From Streptomyces eurocidicus (lineage in GTDB: Bacteria > Actinomycetota > Actinomycetes > Streptomycetales > Streptomycetaceae), in NCBI RefSeq assembly GCF_002891295.1, contig NZ_LGUI01000003.1, positions 868,001-932,000 on the forward strand: 64,000 nucleotides of DNA, read 5' to 3'. The stretch's first letter is position 1; every line of letters begins with the position of its first letter. This document shows, piece by piece, positions 6,561-15,230 of this stretch. Under the pieces are notes generated by a model that saw only the letters and a program-made list of their open reading frames with translations, was not told the DNA's origin and ran no database searches. The translations under genes were made by a program, and so were the position numbers.

Positions 6561-9106
6561 AGATCGCCAAGGGCATCGCCAAATTCCTCGGCGTCAGCGG
6601 GGACCGTTCCGCGCCGCCGCCGCGCTACGTCGCCCTCGCCGACGGCCTGATCATCACGGAGACGCACGCCGAGGCGTGGTTCGTCCTGGCCGGCTCCAAC
6701 ACCGACCTGATGTCGGAGAGCGCCCGGGACTCCGAGCACGACCAGGCGAGCAGCGCCCTGGCCCGTACCCTTGCCGGCTACGACTGCCACCTCAAGGTGC
6801 TCTGGTCGCCGCTGAACGCGGAGGAGTACCGCACCGAGGCGGAGACCCTCTTCTCGGCGGGCGACTACGCCTCCTGGGCGGCACTGCGCGTGAACCGGCT
6901 CGACGAGCTGGAGCTGCCCAGCCGGCTGCTGCTGCTCGGCGTGCGGATCTCGGAGCGCTCGGGCCAGGCCCAGGCCCGGGGCCGCCGTGGCGTGCAGGAC
7001 GCCCTCGGCATCGGCTCGACCTCGGTCTCGCAGAAGGAGCTCGCCCGCCTCGACGCCCTCACCCGGCGGCTCGGCCGGCAGCTGGAGACCACCCCGTGGA
7101 AGGCTCAGCCGGCCGCCGTGGAGATGCTGGCCTGGATGATCGCCCGGGAGCAGCGGCGCGGCGCCGCGTTGCCCGCCCCGAACGGCGAGGGCATGATCAC
7201 CGGGGCCCGGCTGGCCCACCTCACCCGTGGCCGGGTGCTGCCCTACCCCGACCACGTCCGCGTGCTCGACCAGCGCGGCGAGACCACCGGCTGGACCGCG
7301 GTCCTCACCATGGACGGCTTCCCCGAGGAGATGGAGTCGCCCGGCGCCGGCGAATGGCTGCGCGCGGTCGCCGAGATCACGTACGTACCCGACTACGTGG
7401 ACGACGAGAACGACTCCGACATCCAGATCAAGCCGGTCAACCCCGAGCCCTCCGTCCGCTTCAAGGTCCTCCACAAGCGCGACGCGCTCAAGCAGATCGA
7501 CGAGGTCCGCCGGCTGGCGAAGGAGCAGCGGCAGAGCGCCGCCAAGCACTCCGCCGGGGAGACCGCGCAGGAGATCGAGGAGACCGAGGAGACGATGACG
7601 TCCCTCTCGCGCGACATGAAGCGCGAGGACGTCACGCTCATGGAGGACCACCCGCGCCTGATCGTCAGCAGCGATGTCTCGCTGGACGACCTGCGCAGCC
7701 GCTGCGACGCCGTCATCGGCTACTACGGCGGCCTCGGCATCGAGGTCAGCGTCGCGGCCGAGGAGCAGCGCGAGCTGTGGCTGGAGTCCCAGCCGGGCGA
7801 CATGCTGCGCGTCCCGGACCTGGTGCACACCCGCACGGTCGGCGCGTTCGCCGGCTCCTGGTTCTGGGGCGGCGCGGCCGTCGGCGACGACACGGGCCCG
7901 GTCATCGGCTATCTCACCGGCTCCACGCCCGGCGTGGTGCGCAACGACCTGACGGGCGGCTCGGAGCGCGGCGACGCGACGACGACCGCCTTCATCGGCC
8001 GCAGCGGCCGCGGCAAGACGACGGCGATGATGCTGTCCCTGCTGGACTCCGCCTTCCGCGGCTCCTTCGTGCTCGCCCTGGACTTCAAGGGCGACATGGG
8101 CGGTCTGGTCTCGGCGGGTCGGCGGTACGGGCTGAACGCCCATCTGATCGAGACGGGCGCCCAGTTCGCGGGCGTCGCCGACCTCTTCGCCCTGCTCAGC
8201 GGGGAGAGCGCGGAGCGCGCGCAGACGGAGGTGCCGGCCCAGCTGGGCATCGCCCTGCCGCAGCACCTGCGGATGCGCGGCGCGGAGACGCCCATCCAGA
8301 GCGCGGTCAACGAGGTCATCGCGGAGGGCGACCCGGCCACCTGGAAGGTCATCGAGCGGCTCCGGCGGTCGGCGGACGACCTCACCCGCGAGGCCGGCGA
8401 CGCGCTGTACGAGCTGTCGCTGACGGGCCTCGGCGCGCCCTTCATGGGCCGGCCGCAGGGCGGTGCGCTGCTGACGCCGTCGCCGGGCATATGGGTCGTA
8501 CAGGTGCCGGGCATCACCCTGCCGGCGCCGGACGACGACCGCGACGACTGGTCGGTGCACCAGCGGCTGTCGGTCGCGCTCGTCCACTCGCTGCTCGCGT
8601 ACGGCATCAGCATGGCCGGCCGTAAGGACCTGCGGGGCTTGCGGAAGGTCGTCGCGGTGCCCGAGGTGCACGTCCTCACGGCCACCCGCGAGGGCAGCTC
8701 GTTCCTCCAGTACATCGCGCGCGTCGGCCGCGCCCTGCACACGGCCCTGGTCGTCGACACCCAGGACCCGGAGTCGCTGGCGAGCCTCACCGGCCTGGTG
8801 GAGCAGATGACGACCGTCTTCGGCTTCCAGCTGACGACGGCCGAGCAGCAGGACGCGATGGCGGCCCTGCTCGACCTGCCCCGGGGCCCGCACACCCGGC
8901 AGCTGATCCAGGCGATCGGCGTCGATGTGACGCAGGAGATCCGGCACGGTCACTGCATCATGCGCGACCGGCGGTTCAGCAGCGCGACCGTGCAGTTCGA
9001 CGTGCCGTCGGTGGAACTGCTGGACCTGCTGAGCACGACGCCGAAGACCGCGGCCACCGCGGCGGGCGAACCGGTCTCCCCGGCCGGGGCCGAGGTCCCG
9101 GCATGA
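6557..9106 (+). CDS. VirB4-like conjugation ATPase (TcpF/ConE type)
   Basis: 849 residues; the ATG overlaps the preceding stop. Residues 1-450 form the N-terminal VirB4-like domain, with an acidic ETAQEIEETEETM stretch about residues 335-350. The ATPase core has Walker A GRSGRGKT at 481-488. The Walker-B position reads VVAVPEVHVL, with Pro702 where VirB4 enzymes usually have Asp, followed by Glu703; arginine-rich motifs follow. The C-terminal ~25 residues are Ala/Pro-rich. VirB4 ATPases energise assembly and substrate transfer in type IV secretion and sit at the cytoplasmic face of the channel. Operon position is canonical. Confidence 0.85.
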   Translation: MKIAKGIAKFLGVSGDRSAPPPRYVALADGLIITETHAEAWFVLAGSNTDLMSESARDSEHDQASSALARTLAGYDCHLKVLWSPLNAEEYRTEAETLFSAGDYASWAALRVNRLDELELPSRLLLLGVRISERSGQAQARGRRGVQDALGIGSTSVSQKELARLDALTRRLGRQLETTPWKAQPAAVEMLAWMIAREQRRGAALPAPNGEGMITGARLAHLTRGRVLPYPDHVRVLDQRGETTGWTAVLTMDGFPEEMESPGAGEWLRAVAEITYVPDYVDDENDSDIQIKPVNPEPSVRFKVLHKRDALKQIDEVRRLAKEQRQSAAKHSAGETAQEIEETEETMTSLSRDMKREDVTLMEDHPRLIVSSDVSLDDLRSRCDAVIGYYGGLGIEVSVAAEEQRELWLESQPGDMLRVPDLVHTRTVGAFAGSWFWGGAAVGDDTGPVIGYLTGSTPGVVRNDLTGGSERGDATTTAFIGRSGRGKTTAMMLSLLDSAFRGSFVLALDFKGDMGGLVSAGRRYGLNAHLIETGAQFAGVADLFALLSGESAERAQTEVPAQLGIALPQHLRMRGAETPIQSAVNEVIAEGDPATWKVIERLRRSADDLTREAGDALYELSLTGLGAPFMGRPQGGALLTPSPGIWVVQVPGITLPAPDDDRDDWSVHQRLSVALVHSLLAYGISMAGRKDLRGLRKVVAVPEVHVLTATREGSSFLQYIARVGRALHTALVVDTQDPESLASLTGLVEQMTTVFGFQLTTAEQQDAMAALLDLPRGPHTRQLIQAIGVDVTQEIRHGHCIMRDRRFSSATVQFDVPSVELLDLLSTTPKTAATAAGEPVSPAGAEVPA

Positions 9107-11175
9107 GGCTTCCCCGGTTCCGGAACCTGGCGATCCCGGTCGTCGGCGCGCTGACCACCGTGATGGTGACGGCGTCCGCCGCCGCGGCCAAGGACAAGGA
9201 CGCGTTCAGCCCCGCGGGCATCGGCAACATGCTGCCCGTCCCCGAGTCCACCTACTCCGGGACGGGCACGCTCTACGAGCAGTACGGCGATCCGAACCTC
9301 TGGCGGCTGGACAGCGAGCTGGGCTGGAAGGACATCGCCGACAGCATGCTCAACGGCATCGCCGTCATCTTCATGGGCCTGACCGTCGTGCTCGGCCTGG
9401 CCGCGATCGTCGTCGTCCAGTGGTCCTTCAAGTTCACCAAGATCGACAAACTCGGCGAGTCCATAGCGGGCGCCGTCTCCGGGGCCGCGGAGACGGTGGT
9501 GGCCACCCTGCTGCCCACGGCGCTGGCCGTGGGCGTGCTGGTGGCCTGGATCAATCACCGTAAGGCCAACGGCTCGGCCTTGAACCAGATCGGCTGGGTC
9601 CTCGCGTCGGGGGTCCTGGCCGCGTCGTTGCTGACGACGCCCAAGGCATGGGTCGACGGCATCGAGTCGACCCGCACCATCGGCAGCACGGTGGCCATGG
9701 AGGCGACGAGCGGGGGCCTGGGCGAGGGCGGCAAGGAGCCGATCGACGTCGGGCAGCCGAGCTACAAGGGCAACAGCACCCAGGACTCGGTGCTGCGCAA
9801 GTCCGCCGACGCGATCTGGCGCTCGTACGTCGCCACGCCCTGGTGCATCGCCGAGTTCGGCAGCCTGGACGCCTGCAAGGAGTTCGGCCAGGACCTGCTG
9901 AAGGAGGGCTCCAGCGCCAAGAAGCGCAAGGAGTGGCTGAGCCACAACGTCGACGGCAAGCCCGAGAACGGCGGCGAGGCCACGCTGCGGTGGCGCCAGG
10001 GGCACACGCCCGAGGGCCGCATCATGGTCGCGATCCCCGCGTTCATCTGTGTGGCCCTGTTCGCCGCCCTGGCGGTCGCCCTGGCCTTCGCCTCCCTGGC
10101 CTCGCTGATCGGCGCGTTCATGCTGCTGATCGCGGGAGTCGTCTTCGCCTGTCTGTGGGTGATCCCCGGCAGGCCCCGGCAGTGGGGCGTGCGCTGGTTC
10201 GACACCCTCCTGGGCTTCACCCTCCAGTCGCTGGTCAGCACGATGGTGCTGGGCTGTGTGCTGATCATGAACACGGTGAGCGTCCGGCTGCTCGACGACT
10301 TCGGGTGGTTCGCGGCCGCCGGCCTGAGCATCACCAGCGCCCTGGTGGCCTTCAAGTTCCGCACCATCATGGAGAGCATCGTCGGCGTGACCGGCGCCGT
10401 GGGCGGCGGGGCCGGCGCGGCCGGGCTGCTCGCCGCGCGCTCCGCGGGCCGGCTCGCCGCGTTCGGCGCGCGGACCCTGGGCAAGGGCTCCGCCACCAAG
10501 GAGCGCGAGAAGCCCCGCTGGGACCCGAACCGCACCAACGGCGGCACCTCCAAGTCCGAGGAGGGCGCCGGGGCGACGCTGTCCCGGCTGCCCAAGCGCC
10601 CGCTGCCGCTGCCCACCCGGCAGGGCGGGGGAGCGGTGGGCGAGATCGCCACGGCGGCCGTCAAGGCCGAGCTGGAGGCGGGCGCCAAGCGGCCCGACAT
10701 CCCGTCGACGGCCGGCCTCGGCCGGGTGCGCCCGGAAGGCCCGGCGGGCGCCCTGCCCGCCCGTCGCACCGCCGAGCTCGGCAGCCTGCGGCCGCGTCCG
10801 GCGCTGTCCGCCGGGAGCACCGGAGGCGCCCGGACCACCCGGCCCGCCGCCGGGGCCAAGGCGGCCGAGAAGTCCGTCGAGAAGTCCGCGGTCAAGGCGG
10901 TCAAGGCGGTCAAGGAGGCCGCGAAGCAGGCGGCCGAGCAGCCCGCGGGCCGCCCTTCGGCCGCCCTGCGCCCCGAGAACGGCTCCGGTGCGAACTACGC
11001 GTTCCGCCAGGGCCCGCGGCCGGGCGCGGCGGCGCCGCGCGTCATCCGGGGCGAGGTCGTCGTCAGGCACACGGGCCCGGCGGGCGGCAGCGGTCCGAAG
11101 CCCGCGCGGACCGGTCGGCAGAAACGTTCGGCCGAAGGCCGGGCGCCCGTACCCGGACGCCGGCGCAAGGGGTAA
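9103..11175 (+). CDS. Polytopic VirB6/TrbL-like channel protein
   Basis: 690 residues, coupled to the ATPase gene by ATGA. A signal-like helix (residues about 8-28, ending ASAAAAKD) is followed by helices near 86-108, 128-150, 162-180, 308-330, 335-357, 372-395 and 402-422. The loop between the third and fourth holds two Cys residues that could form a disulfide. The final ~260 residues are basic, Ala/Pro/Gly-rich and probably cytosolic and disordered. The pattern of central helices and a long tail fits the VirB6/TrbL/TcpH class forming the inner-membrane pore. Family membership is inferred from topology and neighbours. Confidence 0.7.
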   Translation: MRLPRFRNLAIPVVGALTTVMVTASAAAAKDKDAFSPAGIGNMLPVPESTYSGTGTLYEQYGDPNLWRLDSELGWKDIADSMLNGIAVIFMGLTVVLGLAAIVVVQWSFKFTKIDKLGESIAGAVSGAAETVVATLLPTALAVGVLVAWINHRKANGSALNQIGWVLASGVLAASLLTTPKAWVDGIESTRTIGSTVAMEATSGGLGEGGKEPIDVGQPSYKGNSTQDSVLRKSADAIWRSYVATPWCIAEFGSLDACKEFGQDLLKEGSSAKKRKEWLSHNVDGKPENGGEATLRWRQGHTPEGRIMVAIPAFICVALFAALAVALAFASLASLIGAFMLLIAGVVFACLWVIPGRPRQWGVRWFDTLLGFTLQSLVSTMVLGCVLIMNTVSVRLLDDFGWFAAAGLSITSALVAFKFRTIMESIVGVTGAVGGGAGAAGLLAARSAGRLAAFGARTLGKGSATKEREKPRWDPNRTNGGTSKSEEGAGATLSRLPKRPLPLPTRQGGGAVGEIATAAVKAELEAGAKRPDIPSTAGLGRVRPEGPAGALPARRTAELGSLRPRPALSAGSTGGARTTRPAAGAKAAEKSVEKSAVKAVKAVKEAAKQAAEQPAGRPSAALRPENGSGANYAFRQGPRPGAAAPRVIRGEVVVRHTGPAGGSGPKPARTGRQKRSAEGRAPVPGRRRKG

Positions 11176-11178
11176 TCG

Positions 11179-11970
11179 GTGACGAGAGAAGAACAGCCGG
11201 AGAAGCAGCCGGGCACCCCCGCCGAATGGCGGGAACTCCTCCGGAACGGCTACGAGTACCCGGAGGAGATCGAGGCGCTGAGCAAGCGCCGGGTGCGCCG
11301 CCGCGTCCGTAAGGCGTACCGGCAGGAGCAGCGCGACGAGGCGCGGCGGCAGCTCGCGGAGGAGCGCCGCCGCGAGCCGGTCACGCCCGGCGGCGCCCTC
11401 GTGGTGATCGTCGGCATCCTGGCGATCGGCGCGGCGGTCCACCACTGGTGGCCCGACCACGGCGGCGCCCCGGCGACCGTGGTCCGGGCGGGCTCCGGCG
11501 ACCGTACGGAGGAGGAGCCCGGCACCCCGTCCGCGCTCCCCTCGCCCTCGGCACCGGCCTCGCCGGCGCCGGTGGCCGACCTCAGCACGCCCGAGCGGAC
11601 GGCCGAGGGGTGGGCCCGCGCGTACCTCGAACGCAACCCGCCCGTCGACAAGAAGCACTCCGCCTCGGTCCGGCGCGCCGCCCCCTGGATGACGGAGGCG
11701 CTGACCGACAACCTGACGCAGTTCGAGGACAAGGCGTGGGGGCGGCTGGTGTCCAACGGCGGCGTCTCCAAGGTGAAGCGCGTGTCCGTCGCCGCCTCCG
11801 ACGACGAGCGGACGCGGCTCCAGGCCGACACCCCGAGCAGGGTGTGGCGCAAGGTCAGCGTGGACGTCGACGTCGCCGGCTACACGAAGTACGGCGAGAC
11901 CACGGTGTTCCAGACCGAGATCGTGCGCAGCGGCGGCTCCTGGCGCGTGAGCAAGGTCCTGGGGGTCTGA
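11179..11970 (+). CDS. Second VirB8/NTF2-like membrane protein
   Basis: 263 residues from a GTG start 3 nt after the previous stop. The first 70 residues are highly charged and basic (SKRRVRRRVRKAYRQEQRDE). One helix (GGALVVIVGILAIGAAVHHW, about 75-94) is followed by a Pro/Ser linker and an extracytoplasmic domain from about 130 with ERTAEGWARAYLE and a beta-rich end. This cytosol-helix-NTF2 layout is that of VirB8-like proteins. It pairs with the TcpC-like protein at the start of the operon. Confidence 0.6.
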   Translation: MTREEQPEKQPGTPAEWRELLRNGYEYPEEIEALSKRRVRRRVRKAYRQEQRDEARRQLAEERRREPVTPGGALVVIVGILAIGAAVHHWWPDHGGAPATVVRAGSGDRTEEEPGTPSALPSPSAPASPAPVADLSTPERTAEGWARAYLERNPPVDKKHSASVRRAAPWMTEALTDNLTQFEDKAWGRLVSNGGVSKVKRVSVAASDDERTRLQADTPSRVWRKVSVDVDVAGYTKYGETTVFQTEIVRSGGSWRVSKVLGV

Positions 11971-11974
11971 GCCG

Positions 11975-13207
11975 GTGGATTCACGTCAGGTCATGGCCCT
12001 GGCGGCGGGTGCCGCGCGCCGGGGTCTGGCCGTCAAGGTCGGCCTGCCCCTCATAGCGGCGCTCATGGCCTTCCTGATTCTGGTGGGCATGATGGCCGGC
12101 TTCGGCGGCGGCAGCGCCTCCGCGGCGGGCTGCGAGCAGCCCGGGCTGCCCGCGGACGACGGGCCGAACGGCGACGGCCGCCAGAGCGGCGACGCCATGG
12201 GTGGTGCGGACAAGGACCTGCGGGCGACCCAGGTCGCTCACGCCAAGATTATCGACGAGGTGGCCAAGGAGGGGAAGCTGCCCGGCCGGGCCACGCTCAT
12301 CGCGCTGATGACCGGCCTCGCGGAGTCGGAGCTGCGGAACCTCAAGGGCGGCGACCGGGACTCGGTCGGCATCTTCCAGCAGCGCCCGTCGACGGGCTGG
12401 GGCACCCCGGAGCAGATCAACGACATCAAGTACGCGACCCACATGTTCTTCTTCGGCGGCGACAGCGGCGACCCGCCGGGGCTGACCGACGTCCCCTGGG
12501 AGAGCCTGTCGCTGAACGACGCCGCTCAGAAGGTGCAGCGGTCGGCCTTCCAGGACGGCTACCGCTCGAAGGAGACCCAGGCCCGCAGCATCGCCCAGGA
12601 GGCCGGGATCGACCTGGACCGGCCCGGCGAGAACCACCCCGCGCAGCCGGGCAAGAACGGCACCAACGGCGGTGGCGGCGACCGTAAGGACGACGGCAAG
12701 GACGACAAGGACCCCGACGAGCCGCGGGACTGCGAGCAGCAGGGCTCCGGGAAGCCGGGCAAGCCCGGGGAGCCCTTCCACGACGGCGGCGCGGGCTGGC
12801 CGAACGGGGTCAAGAACCCGCTCTCGACGGCCGACGCGATCCGTAAGGCGCGCGAGGAGGCCGACAGCCACCGGTCGCAGTGGTACCAGCGGTGCCTCGC
12901 CTTCACCTCGATCATGTACGGCTGGAACTCCTCCGGCACCAACTTCGCCATCGACCACTACCAGGTGGTGATGCCGAAGGAGATGCGGCACGACGGGGAC
13001 CGCAATCCGCCCCCCGGCGCGCTGATGTTCTGGGACACCGGGCACCGGGCCGGGCACGTCGCCATCTACCTCGGTGACGGCAAGATCGCGTCCAACGACA
13101 TCGTGACGCCGGGCGAGATCTCGGTGGTCCCGGCCACCGACATCGAGACCAAGTGGTCGGCGAAGTACCTGGGCTGGTCACCCCCCTATTACCCCAATGG
13201 CGGCTGA
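11975..13207 (+). CDS. Cell-wall hydrolase with lysozyme-like and NlpC/P60-like domains (VirB1-like)
   Basis: 410 residues from a GTG start 4 nt downstream. An N-terminal helix (about 21-43) exports or anchors it. Residues about 75-200 have a transglycosylase look, with LMTGLAESELRNLKGGDRDS and candidate catalytic E117 or E119, plus a GIFQQRPSTGWG motif. A Gly/Asp/Lys linker leads to a cysteine-peptidase-like domain with Cys307 (WYQRCLAF) and His361 (GHVAIYLGDGK). Two-domain muramidase/peptidases of this kind open peptidoglycan for the channel in Gram-positive conjugation systems. It is the last clear channel gene of the operon. Confidence 0.8.
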   Translation: MDSRQVMALAAGAARRGLAVKVGLPLIAALMAFLILVGMMAGFGGGSASAAGCEQPGLPADDGPNGDGRQSGDAMGGADKDLRATQVAHAKIIDEVAKEGKLPGRATLIALMTGLAESELRNLKGGDRDSVGIFQQRPSTGWGTPEQINDIKYATHMFFFGGDSGDPPGLTDVPWESLSLNDAAQKVQRSAFQDGYRSKETQARSIAQEAGIDLDRPGENHPAQPGKNGTNGGGGDRKDDGKDDKDPDEPRDCEQQGSGKPGKPGEPFHDGGAGWPNGVKNPLSTADAIRKAREEADSHRSQWYQRCLAFTSIMYGWNSSGTNFAIDHYQVVMPKEMRHDGDRNPPPGALMFWDTGHRAGHVAIYLGDGKIASNDIVTPGEISVVPATDIETKWSAKYLGWSPPYYPNGG

Positions 13208-13285
13208 TCCGGGTCATCATTGCCGGGGGCCCGCGGCACGCGCCGCCGTGGGTCCCGGCCGGCCGCCGGGAGACGGCGGCGGGTG

Positions 13286-13325
13286 CGGTGAGCAGCGGTA
13301 AGCGGCGGTAAGTGGCGGTAAGTAA
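13286..13325 (+). repeat. Four 10-bp tandem repeats running into a ribosome binding site
   Basis: Units CGGTGAGCAG, CGGTAAGCGG, CGGTAAGTGG and CGGTAAGTAA are contiguous. The last merges with the AAGGA Shine-Dalgarno sequence of the ATG at 13335. Copy-number change could alter leader structure or expression of the downstream gene; this is inference. Confidence 0.85.
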
Positions 13326-13334
13326 GGATTGACC

Positions 13335-14288
13335 ATGCCTGTGGTGACGGACCCCGACTCGGTTCCCCTGACACCCGTGTACACCATCGTGATCAGCGCA
13401 GCGGGTGAAGCGACCATCGAGGGGGAGCCGGTCGACCCGCTGCCCGGCCAGGACGCCAGGACGTCGGCGCTGGCGGACATCCGGGTGCGGGCGGCGCGGC
13501 GCGGTCATCCGATACGCATCAACGCCAAGGAGCCGGACGGCTCGGTGTGGCCGCTGATAGTCGACCACGACGGGGCGGTGACGCCGCTGGGAGCGCCGCA
13601 CCCGGCCCCGGCGGTGGCGGAGCCGGTACGACGCGCGGAGGAGTCCGTACGGGCGGGGGAATCCGTACGCGCGGAGTCCGTACGGACGGGGGAGCCGGGC
13701 CGGGCCGAGCCGGTCGTACGGGCGGAGGAGCCCGGGTACGCGGCGGCCGCGCCGCAGGCTCCGGAGCCTGCCTTCGCGCCCGTACCCGTGCCCGTACCCG
13801 CGCCCGCCCCGGTGGCGCCTCCCACAGCCCCGCCCGTCCGTACCCCCGCCCCACCCGCCGTCCCGCGCAAGCCGCCCGTCGACTGGCGGGAGCCCGTCCC
13901 CGTCCACCACGCCCCCGCCTTCGCGCGCATCGTCGCGGCGGAGCTGCGCGGGGACCTGGCCGCCGCCGCGGTCGCGGCGAAGGAGCTGGAGGCGGCGGCC
14001 GACCGTGAGTACGGGCCGCTGCACCCGCACACCATCGGCGCGCTCGCCACGCGCGCGTGGCTCGCGCTGCTCCTCCAGGAGGACTGGGCCTCGGCCACCC
14101 GGCTCCACCTGCGCACGGCCGAGCGCCGCGACACCGCCCGCGCCCCGCTGCCCGAGACCCTCCGGACGCTGCGCAACGCCCGCGCCGCCTGGCAGCGGCT
14201 CGCCGCCACCGACAAGGCGGAGGCGGAGGACATCCGTCCGGAGTTGCTGCGCGTATCCGAACTGATCGAGGGCGAGCGTCCGCAATAA
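13335..14288 (+). CDS. TPR-like protein with Pro-rich linker
   Basis: 317 residues from an ATG with AAGGA six nt upstream; a TTG at 13329 in the same frame is less likely. Residues 1-85 form a compact acidic domain (YTIVISAAGEATIEGE and DIRVRAARRGHPIRINAKEPDG). A linker of about 100 residues is rich in Arg-Ala-Glu then Pro-Val repeats. The C-terminal third contains EYGPLHPHTIGALATRAWLA followed by helices, typical of TPR_12-type repeats. It follows the secretion operon after a 127-bp gap and may be an accessory protein. No enzymatic motif is visible. Confidence 0.6.
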   Translation: MPVVTDPDSVPLTPVYTIVISAAGEATIEGEPVDPLPGQDARTSALADIRVRAARRGHPIRINAKEPDGSVWPLIVDHDGAVTPLGAPHPAPAVAEPVRRAEESVRAGESVRAESVRTGEPGRAEPVVRAEEPGYAAAAPQAPEPAFAPVPVPVPAPAPVAPPTAPPVRTPAPPAVPRKPPVDWREPVPVHHAPAFARIVAAELRGDLAAAAVAAKELEAAADREYGPLHPHTIGALATRAWLALLLQEDWASATRLHLRTAERRDTARAPLPETLRTLRNARAAWQRLAATDKAEAEDIRPELLRVSELIEGERPQ

Positions 14289-14296
14289 TCGCGATC

Positions 14297-15043
14297 ATGC
14301 TGCCCGACCCGCCCCCGCCCGCCCCGGAGGGCCCGCCCCCGCGGCCGCCGGTCCTCGTCCTGGAGGTCCTCGCCGCCGGTGCGCCGTACTCCCTGCTCCT
14401 CTCCGGCGGATACGCGGTGCGGGCGCACGGTCTGCTGCCGCCCGGCGGCCCGGCCCGCGACCTGGAGTTCGTCACCGGCACGGACGCGCCCATGACGGAG
14501 GTCGCGGCGGCCCTCGGCGCCGGGCTGACCGGGCGCGGGCTGCGGGTGGGCACACCCGAGGCCGGGCCGCTCGCGGCGCGGCTCGTCGTGACCGACCCGG
14601 AGAGCGGCGTGGAGCGCGCCGTCGACGTCCGTAAGGAGACGCTGTGGCGTCCGGCGGTGGACAGCGCGTACGGGCCCGTACCGGCGGTCGAGGACGTCGT
14701 CGGCCTGGAGGTGCGCGCCCTCGCGGACCTGGGGCTCGCGCGGAGCCTCGTCGACGTGCGGGCCGCTTCGGCGCGCTGGTCCCACCCGGAGCTGGAGGAG
14801 CTGGCCCGCCGGCACACGGTCGGCGCGCCCTTCGACCTCACCGACCTCCAGGCCCGGCTGGCCAGGGCGGAGTGGCTGGACGACGGCGAGTTCGCCGCGT
14901 ACGGCCTGGACGAGGCCGGGATCCGGGAACTCCGGCGCTGGGCACAGGAATGGGTCGACGACATCGCCGAACGGCTCATCGAGGAAGCGCCCTTCGAGGA
15001 CCCGGAGACGCTCGCCGAGGAAACGCCCGCCGCGGACGAGTGA
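14297..15043 (+). CDS. AbiEii-like nucleotidyltransferase-fold protein
   Basis: 248 residues; the ATG starts 8 nt after the previous stop, with a weak SD. After a Pro-rich N-terminus, LLLSGGYAVRAHG and RDLEFVT correspond to the GG...H and RxTxDxD-like nucleotidyltransferase motifs of AbiEii/MNT proteins, the second acidic residue being Glu. The middle resembles the KETLW/ED(V/L)VGLE pattern of that family. AbiEii enzymes act as type IV toxins or tRNA-modifying nucleotidyltransferases, but no AbiEi-like antitoxin gene is adjacent. It may be a solitary, repurposed member. Confidence 0.6.
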   Translation: MLPDPPPPAPEGPPPRPPVLVLEVLAAGAPYSLLLSGGYAVRAHGLLPPGGPARDLEFVTGTDAPMTEVAAALGAGLTGRGLRVGTPEAGPLAARLVVTDPESGVERAVDVRKETLWRPAVDSAYGPVPAVEDVVGLEVRALADLGLARSLVDVRAASARWSHPELEELARRHTVGAPFDLTDLQARLARAEWLDDGEFAAYGLDEAGIRELRRWAQEWVDDIAERLIEEAPFEDPETLAEETPAADE

Positions 15044-15230
15044 GCACCTGCCGGACACCGCACCTCCCCGCCTCTTCCGCCCCGGTGCGTGCGGCCCGGC
15101 ACTCCGTGGGCGCGTCCCGTGCCGACCGTGGCCGGAAAGGACCACCCGGCGCACGGGGCGACCTTGTGGCGCGCGCCGGTGATCTCGCAGTCTGTGGGCA
15201 CCGCGTAGATCCGTACGGATAGGAGCGCAC

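Noticed and set aside
8950..11658. 902-codon antisense frame opposite the VirB6-like and VirB8-like genes
   Set aside because: Composition artefact with no domain, start signal or codon bias; the plus-strand genes have coupled starts and membrane segments.
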